Shown: positions 41,498 to 53,333 of the stretch, in pieces
Position numbering within the stretch: the first letter of the stretch is position 1
Layout of the letters: each line of letters begins with the position of its first letter
Assembly (NCBI GenBank): GCA_020638655.1
Contig: JACKIC010000002.1
Span: forward strand, 1-64,000
DNA length: 64,000 nucleotides
Source: Planctomycetota bacterium
GTDB taxonomy: Bacteria > Planctomycetota > UBA1135 > UBA2386
Direction: 5' to 3'
Notes under the pieces: model-generated
Told to the model about the DNA's origin: nothing
The model's input: only the letters and a program-made list of their open reading frames with translations
Databases searched by the model: none
Program-made: the position numbers and the translations under genes

Positions 41498-41565
41498 GCC
41501 ACCGGCGCGCGGGGTGGCCGCATGGCTGGCTGGAATCGTCGGCGGCAGCGCTGCAAGCTGTTTCG

Positions 41566-43167
<1,602 letters not shown>

Positions 43168-43182
43168 GCGCGGGGCGGTCGG

Positions 43183-44616
43183 TCAGAAGCCGATCCGTCC
43201 CCACGCGGCGTTGGTGACCAGCGCGCCGAGCGGGTTGCCGATCCCGGGAGCGGGCATGAACGCCTGGAAGTCGAGTTCCAGACCGACCAGCGACGGCGTC
43301 ATCGGCACCGGCTGCGACCACTGGCACGCGCCGTTGGTGGTTACGGCGCCCAGGATGATGCCGGGCGGCGGCGGGGTCACCAGCAACGAGCAGTTGGGCA
43401 TGCCGGCGAAGGTCAGCGAAGCTGGGGGTGTGTTCCTCGACAGGCCGAAGAAGCCGATCGCGAACGACGGTGCGGTGGGCAGGCCGATTCCTTCGATGAC
43501 GAAGGTGGTGCCAAGTACCGGGGTGTTGGCGACGCGCAGCTCGGGGGTCAGGGAGTAGCCGACGCAGCCTACGCCGAAGGTGCCGGCGGCGGCGAGTCTC
43601 GCGCAGCTGGTCTCGAACTGCGCGGTGCTCGGCAACGAGGTATTGTCCGTGCCGCCGAACAGCAGCGCGACGTCGCGCACCGGATCCATCGCCATGCGTG
43701 CCCCGCGGCGCGGCGCTGGCAACAACGGGTTCGAAACAGAGCGCCAGTCGATCCCGTTCCAGAGCCAGGTGTCCTGCATGGCGGCGTTCGAGTAGCCGCC
43801 CGCGAACATGCAGCCGCGCTCGGGCATGTAGACCATGGACAGCTGCGCGCGCGGGGCAGGTGACGTCGCGGGCGTCTTCTGGGACCAGTCGTTGCCGTCG
43901 TATTCCCAGGTATCCGAAAGATGGGGCCCCCCCGTGCTGCCACCGAACATCACCGTGCGCTGGCGCGTGGCGTCGTAGGCGAACGCGTGCGAGTAGCGCG
44001 GCGAGGGATTGGTCGCCAACGTGGGCTGCGTCCACGCGGTGCCGTCGTATTCCCAGGTGTCACCAACGACGCCCGCGTTGCTGTAGCCGCCGAACAACAC
44101 GACGCGCTGCCGCGCCGAGTCGTAGGCCATGCCGTGGTGCGCGCGAGGGGACGGGGCCACGGGCACGTTGATCTGTTGCCAGTTGTTGCCGTCGAATTCC
44201 CAGGTGTCGGTGAGCTTGGCGCCGCCGGTGCTCTCGCCGCCGAACAGCACCCAGACCGCGCGTCCTTCGTCGTAGGTCATGGTCGTCGCCCGCGGCGACG
44301 GGGATGCCGACGGGTTCAGCTGCTGCCAGCTCGTGCCGTCCCATCGCCAGGTGTCGCCGAGGAACACGTAGCCTGACCCCGTGTAGACCGACCCGCCGAA
44401 CAGCAGGGAGGCGCCGGAGGCGCGGGACGTGGCGAAGCCCGCGTCCACGCGGGCCGGCGGCGTGCCGCCTGGGATCGTCGCTTGCGTCCACGCGATCTGG
44501 GCGGTTGCCGAGGCGTTGGCGGCGCAGATCGAGAGGAGCAGGGCGGCGCCCGAGCTCAGCAGGGATGACGGACGGGCCGCGAGTGGGGCGGGGCGGCGTG
44601 AGAGAGAGCGATTCAT
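43183..44616 (-). CDS. Secreted Kelch-repeat protein with FG/YG-x-GC C-terminal domain
   Basis: A 477-residue exported protein with an N-terminal signal (about 1-39). Six or so Kelch repeats run from ~50 to ~335, each with a 'mayDxaRqrvvlFGG ... DTWEyDGxxWtQ' core (for example FGGYSNAGVVGDTWEYDGTAW). A ~115-residue tail opening GTFGVGCVGYSLTPEL follows. It is a likely beta-propeller at the cell surface or outside. Its best ribosome site is AGGAA near the ATG. Divergent from the kinase operon. Confidence 0.78.
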   Translation of the reverse strand: MNRSLSRRPAPLAARPSSLLSSGAALLLSICAANASATAQIAWTQATIPGGTPPARVDAGFATSRASGASLLFGGSVYTGSGYVFLGDTWRWDGTSWQQLNPSASPSPRATTMTYDEGRAVWVLFGGESTGGAKLTDTWEFDGNNWQQINVPVAPSPRAHHGMAYDSARQRVVLFGGYSNAGVVGDTWEYDGTAWTQPTLATNPSPRYSHAFAYDATRQRTVMFGGSTGGPHLSDTWEYDGNDWSQKTPATSPAPRAQLSMVYMPERGCMFAGGYSNAAMQDTWLWNGIDWRSVSNPLLPAPRRGARMAMDPVRDVALLFGGTDNTSLPSTAQFETSCARLAAAGTFGVGCVGYSLTPELRVANTPVLGTTFVIEGIGLPTAPSFAIGFFGLSRNTPPASLTFAGMPNCSLLVTPPPPGIILGAVTTNGACQWSQPVPMTPSLVGLELDFQAFMPAPGIGNPLGALVTNAAWGRIGF

Positions 44617-44755
44617 GGCTTCCTTTTCCTGGTCTGGGGATGCGGACGAGCGGTGTCGTCCGGCACCAAAACTCCCTGTGCGCCCCGCCGTGACCAGAAA
44701 TGGCTGCGCTGCGCCCGCCCTGCAGTTTCCGTCACGCCGCGCCGGGGCAGGGCGT

Positions 44756-44761
44756 TAGCTT
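44756..44761 (+). promoter_or_regulatory. Possible -10 box TAGCTT of the kinase-CHAT-sigma operon
   Basis: Ends 7 bases before the second in-frame ATG (44769), matching the leaderless spacing seen elsewhere. No convincing -35. Confidence 0.3.
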
Positions 44762-44765
44762 GGCC

Positions 44766-46652
44766 ATGATGGAACCGAGGGACAGCTGCGAGGACTCGTG
44801 CGCGAGGACCCTGTTCCTGAACAGGTTGCTGGACGACCATGAGTCCGAGGGGGCGGCGCCGCTCGAGCGCTATCTCGAGCAGTTCCCCCAGATCGCCGAG
44901 TTCGTGCGCTCCGAGTATGCGGCGATCTGTTCGGACGCCGAGGCCGGGGCCGGGGGGAGCGGCGGTCCAGCCGAAGTCGGGCGCTTCCGGGTGATCGGCC
45001 TGCTCGGCGAGGGCGGCATGGGGCGCGTCTACGAGGCCTTCGATCCGCAGCTGCAGCGGCGCGTCGTGCTCAAGAGCCTGCGCGCCGGCCTGGTCGAGCA
45101 CGGGCTCGCGCGCGAGCGGCTGCTCAGGGAGGCGCGCGTGCTCGGGCAGCTGGCCCATCCGTGCCTGACGAGGGTCCTGGACATCGTCGAGATCGACGGA
45201 CATCCGCACCTCGTGCTCGCGTTCCATGAAGGCCGCACGCTCGGAGACCTGATCGAAGTGGCCCGCGGCGAGGCGGGGCGGCGCGACGTCTTCCATCGAT
45301 GGTTGGCGCTGACCGACCGCGAGAAACCGTCCGACGCGGCCCTGCGCGAGTTGCTCGGCTACTTCATCGCCGTGGCCGAAGCGCTCGCCACAGCCCACGA
45401 CCAAGGGGTCGTGCACCGCGACCTCAAGCCGCAGAACCTGATGGTCAAGCCCGACGGTGGCGCGATCGTGCTCGACTTCGGGCTGGCCCTGCCCGAGGCC
45501 GACACACGGCTCACGATCGCCGGCGAGCTGCTGGGAACGCCGCTCTACATGGCGCCCGAGCAGATCGAAGGTGGGCCCGTCGATGCCCGCACCGACGTCT
45601 ACGCGCTCGGCGTGACCCTCTACGAAGCCCTGACGCTGACCCAGCCGTTCGCGGGCGCCGGGGGACGCGCCGGCGTGTTCCAACGGGTGCTGCGCGGCGA
45701 ACCGTCGCCGCCCCGAAGTGTGTGCCCCGCCATTCCGCGGGACCTCGGCGCCGTCGTGCTGCGCGCGATCGAACGCTCCCCGGGCAAGCGGTACCCGGAC
45801 ATGCGCGCGTTGGCGCGCGACCTGCGCCGCGTGATCGAACTAGAGCCGACCGAGGCGCGCCCGTTGTCGGGCTTCAGCATGGCGTGGCGGCGGGTGTCGC
45901 GGCGGCGCTGGTTGATCCTGGGGGCTCTGATCACCGCGGCCAGCGCCGCGGTCGCGCTGCGCAGCGTGGTCTCGGGGGAGACCGGTGGTGAGGGGGTCAT
46001 GCGCGATCGGACCGCGATGCTCGACATGGCGCCGGTCTACCCTTCGGGGCGGGTGTTGGCTCCCAAGCAGGTGGTTTGGTTGGGGATGCCCGTGCGTGGC
46101 GTGCCGGAGGGTTACGACGAGAACCTCTGCTACTCCTATGAGTACGAAATCGAACTGACCTGCGAAGGTGAGACGCTGGCGAAGGGAACCGTCGCCTCGG
46201 CAGACAGGAGGCTGATGCAGTGGACCGTTCCGGAGAGCATGAGTTGGGAGGCCGGACGTGACTACGGGTGGTCGGTGCGAGTGCGCGCGTTCGAGGTAGG
46301 CCTAGCTGGGGATGCCGTCGTAGCAGAGGAGCTTCTGAAGGATGTGAAGGATGCCAACGACGTATCGGTCGCTAGGCTCAACGCGAACTACTCGTTGCGT
46401 GCAACGTTTGCGATCGCGCCCTCAATGCCCGCCGCTGATGGCGACGTGTCGATCGAGGGAGTCGCCCAGTTGCTCGACGAGGGACTTCCCAGCGATGCGT
46501 TGTCGAGGGTGCTCGAACTCGCTGGCAAGGCGACGATCAATGCCGACCTGCGGCAGAGGCTCAAGGAGGCTCTGCCGAAGGATCCGGACTCGGCTTCGTC
46601 CGGGGCCGAGCTAGATGCCATTCTCGACGTGGCCGAGAGGGAAGCGCGGTGA
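44766..46652 (+). CDS. Transmembrane Hanks-type serine/threonine protein kinase
   Basis: A 628-residue kinase. Residues ~1-70 hold a short N-terminal domain common on planctomycete kinases. The kinase domain (72-360) has the Gly-rich loop LLGEGGMGRVYEAF, Lys103, HRDLKPQN with Asp219, DFG at 237-239 and YMAPEQ. A membrane helix lies at ~382-399. The C-terminal ~230 residues are extracytoplasmic, beta-rich at first (ENLCYSYEYEIELTC) then helical, and match no family I know. The GC content of third codon positions drops in this C-terminal part. Its stop overlaps the next ATG (TGATG). Start may be 44766 or 44769. Confidence 0.92.
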   Translation: MMEPRDSCEDSCARTLFLNRLLDDHESEGAAPLERYLEQFPQIAEFVRSEYAAICSDAEAGAGGSGGPAEVGRFRVIGLLGEGGMGRVYEAFDPQLQRRVVLKSLRAGLVEHGLARERLLREARVLGQLAHPCLTRVLDIVEIDGHPHLVLAFHEGRTLGDLIEVARGEAGRRDVFHRWLALTDREKPSDAALRELLGYFIAVAEALATAHDQGVVHRDLKPQNLMVKPDGGAIVLDFGLALPEADTRLTIAGELLGTPLYMAPEQIEGGPVDARTDVYALGVTLYEALTLTQPFAGAGGRAGVFQRVLRGEPSPPRSVCPAIPRDLGAVVLRAIERSPGKRYPDMRALARDLRRVIELEPTEARPLSGFSMAWRRVSRRRWLILGALITAASAAVALRSVVSGETGGEGVMRDRTAMLDMAPVYPSGRVLAPKQVVWLGMPVRGVPEGYDENLCYSYEYEIELTCEGETLAKGTVASADRRLMQWTVPESMSWEAGRDYGWSVRVRAFEVGLAGDAVVAEELLKDVKDANDVSVARLNANYSLRATFAIAPSMPAADGDVSIEGVAQLLDEGLPSDALSRVLELAGKATINADLRQRLKEALPKDPDSASSGAELDAILDVAEREAR

Positions 46653-49537
46653 TGCGCGATCGTCATGGTCTCTCGCCCGCGCTGGCATGCGTGGCCGTGA
46701 TCGCCGGCTCGTTGCCCGCGCAAGACCCGAGGGAGGCACTGATCGGCGAGATCGCGACCCTTTATCGCCAGGCGCTGCATGCGCACGAGACCAATGAGAT
46801 CGCTGCGGTACGGGCGGAATGCGCCAAGGCCTACGACCGGTTGCGAATGGCGCTGCCGGTCTCGACCGGCATCCAATCGCTGGAGTTGGCGCGTGCCGGA
46901 CACGCGCTCGCTGAGACGGGATGGATCCTGGGACGCAGCGACGCAGAGATTGTGCAAGACCTCGAGGCGGAGTGGGCCGTGCTCGAGCGGCTTCCCGCAC
47001 CGAGACACGGCGCTGTGTTGCTGCTCGATGTTCTGAGCAAGCGCCTGTACGGGCTGGGGCGCGCCGGCGAGGTCGCCGACCGTCTTTGCCTCGCGGTGCG
47101 TGGATGGCCCTGCAACACTCCGATGCAGGCCGCCAAACGCGTCTGGCTCGCCGTCGGGGTTGCGCGGTCTCTTCTCAATCGATGTCGGCGTCCGGACCTC
47201 GCCGACAACCTGCTGAGTTGGGCCATGGCTGACCTGCAGATCCAGTCGCCTTGGCCGGAACGCCTGCGACGACAGTTGGTGGCTGACGAGGAACTGTGGA
47301 TCGTCGATCGGGAGCGGCTGCTGGCGGGAGACCCGCACGACTGCCGCGGGGAACTGCACCTCATGCGCGCCTTCGCGCGCGTCTCGAAAGGAGTAGGCCT
47401 GGGCCAGCACTCGAAGACCTGGTTGGCTGCCGAGGACGAGTTTCGACGACGAGCAATCGAGCATCGGCTCGCCGACGTGCGACTCGACCTGGCGGTGCTC
47501 TGGCTGCGCCTCGGGTCCATGGAGCGCGCCGAATCCGAGGCGATGGCTGCTCGGAAGTACTACGAGCAGCGGCATGGGGCGAATGACATCGACCACAACG
47601 GCGTACTGGCGATGGACAAGGTCCTGGCGCGGGTGGCGCTCGCGCGTGGCGAGCCGAAGGCGATTTCGGGCCGATACAATCAGCTCAGAGCTCAGTACGA
47701 CCCGGCGCGAGCCCAGCAAACCAACGCCGACCTGTGTGTGTTGCTCGCAGAGTTGCAGTTCGCAATGCGTGGCCATGGCCCGAACCTGGATGCCATGGAC
47801 GAACTGATCACGGCATCGCTCGCGGCGCCGTGGTTGCGGGACAACCGGCGCGTCCGTGCCCGTTTGCTGCATTTGCGGGTCCGCCGGCAGGTGTTCGGCG
47901 GCGATTCCGCAAGCGCGCGAGCGGCGCTGGCGCAGGCCGGTGTGCTCGTCGAAGAAGACCAGCTGTTGGGGGCGTGGCAACAGGCCCTATTGGCCGATGT
48001 GGCTCGCGCCGACAACGAGCACGCCGAAGCGTTGCGCTGCTATGCCGCCGCAGCCGAATGCGTGCAGGCGGCGATCGATGTCGAACGCCTCTGGACGCTC
48101 GATGGCACACTCGAGGCGTTCCAGCAGCTTCATGGTGTGGTCGTCGATGGGGCGCTCTCGTCCTTTCTGGAACTTCAGGCCGCAGACCCGGGTGGGGCGG
48201 CGGAGCAGTTGCCGAGGTTGTTCGGCATCATCGAGGGCTTTCGCGATGGTGGGATGACCTTCGGAAGCGCTGCGTCGATGCCGCAGCACGCACTCGATCC
48301 GCATGCTGCTGCGGAGCGGGCAAGACTTGTGATGGCATTCGACCGTGATCTTGGACGCAAGGCCTCGCCCGGTCCTCTTGCGGTGGCCCTGCGGCATCGC
48401 TTGCGCGGGTTGAATGACGAACTCGCCGACTTGGATCTCAGGCGACTGCTGGCGGGGCCATCGCAGTCGCGGGATCTCCCGAGATCGCTCCCGCAGCTGC
48501 AGCAGGGCCTGGCACAGGGTGAGGTCTTCTTGGAGTTCCTGTGTTTCGGCGACCGCTGCGCTGCGCTCTGCATCGATGCGAGCGGCGCCGACCTGGTGCC
48601 GATCGAGTTGACCAAGGACGAGAGCCAGTGGTTCGCCAAGATGCGCGAGCGCACAGCGGAGGACGAGCTGGGCCACTCCCTGCCCGCGATCGCGCAGGCT
48701 CTCCGCGCCTCGCCAAAGTTGGTCGACTACATCGACCGCGCCGAGGTGCTTCTGCTGTCGCCGGAGGGGCCGTTCGCCGCAGTGCCCTTCGCGGCACTGC
48801 CCTGGTCAGAAGCCCGGCTCGGGGAGCACAAGGTCCTGGCCTGGGTCGCATCACCGAGTGATCTGGTGCGGCTGCGAGACGCCCACCCGCAGGCGCCTCC
48901 TCCGTCTGGACGGCTCCTGGCCCTGGGCAACCCGCTGGGCAAGAACGGGGTGTCCCTGCCCGCGAGCGGGCGCGAGGTAGTGGCGATTGCACGGTTGTTC
49001 GCGGCCCCTATTGAGCGGGATTCCCTCGAAGGTGCCCGCTTCACTTTGTTGCTCGGCGCGGAGGCGACCAGGGAACGGCTGATGCGGGAGTGCCGCAGCG
49101 ACGTTCGCTTCCTGCATCTGGCCTGCTACGCCACCGTCGACACGGAGTATTCGCCCCTCTCCTACCTGGCCTTGTCAGACGACGCGCAGGGCAACCCCGG
49201 GTTTCTGCACACCTGGGACTTCGAGCGACTCGCGGGCGACTACGAGCTCGTGGCGCTGTCCTCGTGCCAGACGGGAATCGGTCCGGTGCGCGGCCACTCC
49301 GCCCCCGCGAGCCTCGTGCGCGCGGCGCAGGCAGCGGGCGCGCGGCGCGTGCTGGGCACGTTGTGGCCGGTCGACGACAAGGAGGCCGCAGATCTCGTGA
49401 TCCGCTTCTACGAGCTGTGGCTGAAGGAGGGGGAAGGCTGCGCGGCGGCGCTCGCGCATGCGCAGCGGGAGGCCATCGCGCGCGGCGCGCCGGTGCGGGC
49501 GTGGGCGGGATTCTGCCTGTGGGGCGAACCCCGATGA
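46652..49537 (+). CDS. Exported TPR-CHAT domain protein, catalytic His apparently replaced
   Basis: A 961-residue protein with a probable signal peptide (about 1-24, ending LPAQ). TPR-like helical repeats run from ~30 to ~600. A CHAT (caspase-HetF-like) domain fills about 640-961: PFAAVPFAALPW, LLALGNPLG, SGREVVAIARLF, FLHLACYATVD, VALSSCQTG, ASLVRAAQAAGARRVLGTLWPVDD and FCLWGEP. The Cys is kept (Cys872), but the usual H-L-A-T-H-G reads H822-L-A-C-Y826-A, so the dyad His appears to be Tyr. It is coupled to the kinase upstream and overlaps the sigma gene downstream by 4 bases. Base composition is lower in GC than the neighbourhood. Confidence 0.85.
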   Translation: MRDRHGLSPALACVAVIAGSLPAQDPREALIGEIATLYRQALHAHETNEIAAVRAECAKAYDRLRMALPVSTGIQSLELARAGHALAETGWILGRSDAEIVQDLEAEWAVLERLPAPRHGAVLLLDVLSKRLYGLGRAGEVADRLCLAVRGWPCNTPMQAAKRVWLAVGVARSLLNRCRRPDLADNLLSWAMADLQIQSPWPERLRRQLVADEELWIVDRERLLAGDPHDCRGELHLMRAFARVSKGVGLGQHSKTWLAAEDEFRRRAIEHRLADVRLDLAVLWLRLGSMERAESEAMAARKYYEQRHGANDIDHNGVLAMDKVLARVALARGEPKAISGRYNQLRAQYDPARAQQTNADLCVLLAELQFAMRGHGPNLDAMDELITASLAAPWLRDNRRVRARLLHLRVRRQVFGGDSASARAALAQAGVLVEEDQLLGAWQQALLADVARADNEHAEALRCYAAAAECVQAAIDVERLWTLDGTLEAFQQLHGVVVDGALSSFLELQAADPGGAAEQLPRLFGIIEGFRDGGMTFGSAASMPQHALDPHAAAERARLVMAFDRDLGRKASPGPLAVALRHRLRGLNDELADLDLRRLLAGPSQSRDLPRSLPQLQQGLAQGEVFLEFLCFGDRCAALCIDASGADLVPIELTKDESQWFAKMRERTAEDELGHSLPAIAQALRASPKLVDYIDRAEVLLLSPEGPFAAVPFAALPWSEARLGEHKVLAWVASPSDLVRLRDAHPQAPPPSGRLLALGNPLGKNGVSLPASGREVVAIARLFAAPIERDSLEGARFTLLLGAEATRERLMRECRSDVRFLHLACYATVDTEYSPLSYLALSDDAQGNPGFLHTWDFERLAGDYELVALSSCQTGIGPVRGHSAPASLVRAAQAAGARRVLGTLWPVDDKEAADLVIRFYELWLKEGEGCAAALAHAQREAIARGAPVRAWAGFCLWGEPR

Positions 49538-50133
49538 GCCTCGACGAGACGACGCGCAGCCTCGTCGTCGCGGCGCAGGCCGGCGACGCCGAGGCGCGCG
49601 AGAGCTTGTTCGTGAGGTTCCTGCCGCGCGTGGCGCGCATGGTCGCGGCGCGGCTGGGAGTGCGTCGCGACGACCTGCCCGCCGAGGCGGAGGACCTCGC
49701 GCAGGAGGCGGTGCTCAAGGCCTTGTCGGCGCTGGGCGACTTCGAGGTGCGCGGACAGGGAGCGTTCGCGGCGTGGTTGGCCACGATCGTCGAGAACTGC
49801 GTGCGCAGCCATTGGCGGGCGCAGGGGCGGCAGGGGCAGCGGCGCTTCTGGCAGCGCTACGGGGACCTCGACCTGACCGAGTCGTTCTTCGCGACGTCCG
49901 GAGGTTCGCCGAGCCACTCGGTCGCGAGCGCCGAGCAGAACCTGCGCGTCGAGCGCGCACTGCTCGATCTGCCGCACCTCTACCGGCAGGTGCTCTCGCT
50001 GCGCTTCTTCGCCGGCATGAGCCACACCGAGCTGGCCGGCGAGATCGGTCGCACCGAGGCCAACAGCCGCAAGCTCACGCAGCGCGCGCTCGAGTGTCTG
50101 CGGACCCACCTCGCCCGGCAGAACGGCAGCTGA
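49534..50133 (+). CDS. ECF-type RNA polymerase sigma factor
   Basis: A 199-residue sigma-70 family protein with regions 2 and 4 only. Region 2 has EDLAQEAVLKALSALGDF and FAAWLATIVENCVRSHWR; region 4 has LPHLYRQVLSLRFFAGMSHTELAGEIGRTEANSRKL. No anti-sigma gene is adjacent; instead it is the last gene of an operon with a transmembrane kinase and an exported CHAT protein. Kinase-linked ECF groups are known in Planctomycetota, where phosphorylation is thought to activate the sigma factor. The ATG overlaps the CHAT stop (ATGA). Confidence 0.92.
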   Translation: MSLDETTRSLVVAAQAGDAEARESLFVRFLPRVARMVAARLGVRRDDLPAEAEDLAQEAVLKALSALGDFEVRGQGAFAAWLATIVENCVRSHWRAQGRQGQRRFWQRYGDLDLTESFFATSGGSPSHSVASAEQNLRVERALLDLPHLYRQVLSLRFFAGMSHTELAGEIGRTEANSRKLTQRALECLRTHLARQNGS

Positions 50134-50246
50134 GCCACGGTCTTTCTTCATCCGGGCCCAACCGGGGCTTGGCGATCGCGCGCATCGTGTCTACCGTCCG
50201 CGCCTCGGGGCCGGGAATCGGGGCCCTGCCAGTGATCGCACTCGCC

Positions 50247-51188
50247 ATGAAGCACGCCCTCACGTCGTTGTTCCTCTTCGGTCTCTCGTCGCTGTGCCCG
50301 TTCGCGCCGCTGTCTGCCCAACAGGAGCAAGGCAAACCGGGCGAAGGAGCCGCCGCTCCCGAAGCGGAGCCCGAAGCAGCCGATCTCACGCTCGAGCAGC
50401 GGCTCGCCGGCTACGAACCCGTCAAGGGCACGGTCAAGGTCGGCAAGTGGGCCGAGGTCAAGCTCGAGCCGGGCTGGCTGTTCCTGGCCGGTCGCAACGC
50501 GCAGCGGTTCCTCGAGGACGTCGGCAACGAGCGCGACCCCAGCGTGCTCGGCGTCGCCTTCCCGGCCGACTACGACGAGGCGCGGATGTTCGCGGTCTAC
50601 AGCTACGCCGACGAGGGTCACGTCGAGGACGACGAGAACCCCGATTTCGGCGCGCTGCTCGCGGACATGAAGGAATCGACCAAGGCTGGCAGCAAGGAGC
50701 GCAAGAAGGCCGGCCTGCAGTCGGTCGAGTTGCTCGGCTGGGCCGAGCCGCCGCACTACGACAAGGCGCAGCACAAGCTCTACTGGGCCGAGAAGCTGCA
50801 GTTCGAAGGCGAGGACGGCCCGACGCTCAACTACAACGTGCGCATCCTCGGCCGCACCGGCCACCTCGTGGTGCAGGGTGTGGGCGGCATCGATCAGCTG
50901 CCGCTCGTCGCCGCGCGCAGCAAGGATCTGCTCGGCGTGACCGAGTTCGTCGAGGGTCAGCGCTACGAGAACTTCGACCCGGCCTACGACAAGGTCGCGG
51001 CCTACGGCATCGGCGGCCTGATCGCCGGCAAGCTCGCGCTCAAGGCCGGCCTGTTCGCCAAGCTCGGTATCCTGCTGGCGAAGTTCCTCAAGCCGCTGCT
51101 GATCGGCCTCGCGGTCCTCGGTGGCGCGATCGCCAAGGTGTTCACGGGCCGCAAGAAGGCCGAACCCGAGGGCGGCGACGCCGCCTGA
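50247..51188 (+). CDS. DUF2167 family membrane protein
   Basis: A 313-residue protein with a signal peptide (about 1-25, ending LSAQ). A DUF2167 domain follows: VKVGKWAEVKLEPGWLFL, ELLGWAEPPHYDKAQHKLYWAEKL and LNYNVRILGRTGHLVVQGVG. One or two C-terminal membrane segments (about 265-300) and a charged tail complete it. Family function is unknown. The ATG at 50247 is the first to give a signal peptide. A TACCGT box lies 49 bases upstream (50192-50197). Confidence 0.85.
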   Translation: MKHALTSLFLFGLSSLCPFAPLSAQQEQGKPGEGAAAPEAEPEAADLTLEQRLAGYEPVKGTVKVGKWAEVKLEPGWLFLAGRNAQRFLEDVGNERDPSVLGVAFPADYDEARMFAVYSYADEGHVEDDENPDFGALLADMKESTKAGSKERKKAGLQSVELLGWAEPPHYDKAQHKLYWAEKLQFEGEDGPTLNYNVRILGRTGHLVVQGVGGIDQLPLVAARSKDLLGVTEFVEGQRYENFDPAYDKVAAYGIGGLIAGKLALKAGLFAKLGILLAKFLKPLLIGLAVLGGAIAKVFTGRKKAEPEGGDAA

Positions 51189-51244
51189 GCCCGACGCGGC
51201 GCGCGCATTCCGGGGCCAACGGCCCCCGATGCTGCCCAGCAAGC

Positions 51245-51272
51245 TTGACGCGGCCCGGCGCGGCGCCAACAT
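51245..51272 (+). promoter_or_regulatory. Putative asnS promoter
   Basis: TTGACG and CAACAT are 16 bases apart, 49 bases before the asnS ATG; same architecture as the promoter at 23873. Confidence 0.45.
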
Positions 51273-51321
51273 CGTCGGCCGCAATCACGTGACCCGCGGC
51301 GCCGCGGGAGTTGGAACAAGC

Positions 51322-52722
<1,401 letters not shown>

Positions 52723-52744
52723 ACGACCGGAGACTCTCGCGCCG

Positions 52745-53296
52745 ATGCTGCGCTACACGCTGGTGCTGTCGATGCTCGCCGTCTGGGGGCTCGCGGTGCA
52801 GGCGTGGCCCGATCTGCCGGCGCGCATCCCGATGCACTACGACCTGGCGGGGCAGCCAGACGGCTGGGTCGACAAGAGCCTGGTGAGCTGGTTCGGGGTG
52901 CCGGCGTTCGGCACGCTGCTCGGCGTGGTCATGGGGCTGCTGCTGCCGCGCTGGGTCGTCGGGATGGCGCGGCGCAACTCGCCGTGGCTCAACGTGCCGG
53001 ACAAGAAGCGCTTCATGGCGCTGTCCGAGGCCGGGCGCGTGCGCGCCGTGCAGCCGGTCGCCGCCGGTCTCTCCTGGGTCGTGCTGCTGATGCAGGGGCT
53101 GCTCGCGTGGCTGGTGGTCGGCGGCGCGCGCGTCGCCACCGGCGAATGGGCGGCGCTGCCGTCGTGGCCGATGCTGCTGCCGATCGCGGGCATCGGCTTC
53201 GTGGTCGTGGTCATGCTGGTCCTTTCCCGGCGGTGCATCCGGCAAGAAGTGCGTGGTCAGGAGGCTGGGCGCCCCATTTGCCGGCCGGGGGCGTAG
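52745..53296 (+). CDS. DUF1648 domain membrane protein
   Basis: A 183-residue membrane protein with four predicted helices. The N-terminus carries the DUF1648 pattern: WPDLPARIPMHYDLAGQPDGWVDKS. It belongs to the SdpI-immunity-like group of small membrane proteins, with no defined role here. Its TAG stop overlaps a -10-like TAGGAT (53294-53299) for the next gene. It starts 22 bases after asnS. Confidence 0.75.
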   Translation: MLRYTLVLSMLAVWGLAVQAWPDLPARIPMHYDLAGQPDGWVDKSLVSWFGVPAFGTLLGVVMGLLLPRWVVGMARRNSPWLNVPDKKRFMALSEAGRVRAVQPVAAGLSWVVLLMQGLLAWLVVGGARVATGEWAALPSWPMLLPIAGIGFVVVVMLVLSRRCIRQEVRGQEAGRPICRPGA

Positions 53297-53299
53297 GAT
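53294..53299 (+). promoter_or_regulatory. Possible -10 box TAGGAT
   Basis: Overlaps the stop of the DUF1648 gene and lies 34 bases before the 53334 ATG; no clear -35. Confidence 0.3.
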
Positions 53300-53333
53300 C
53301 TCGGCCCACCTCACCCGCCCCGTCCGCGAAGTC

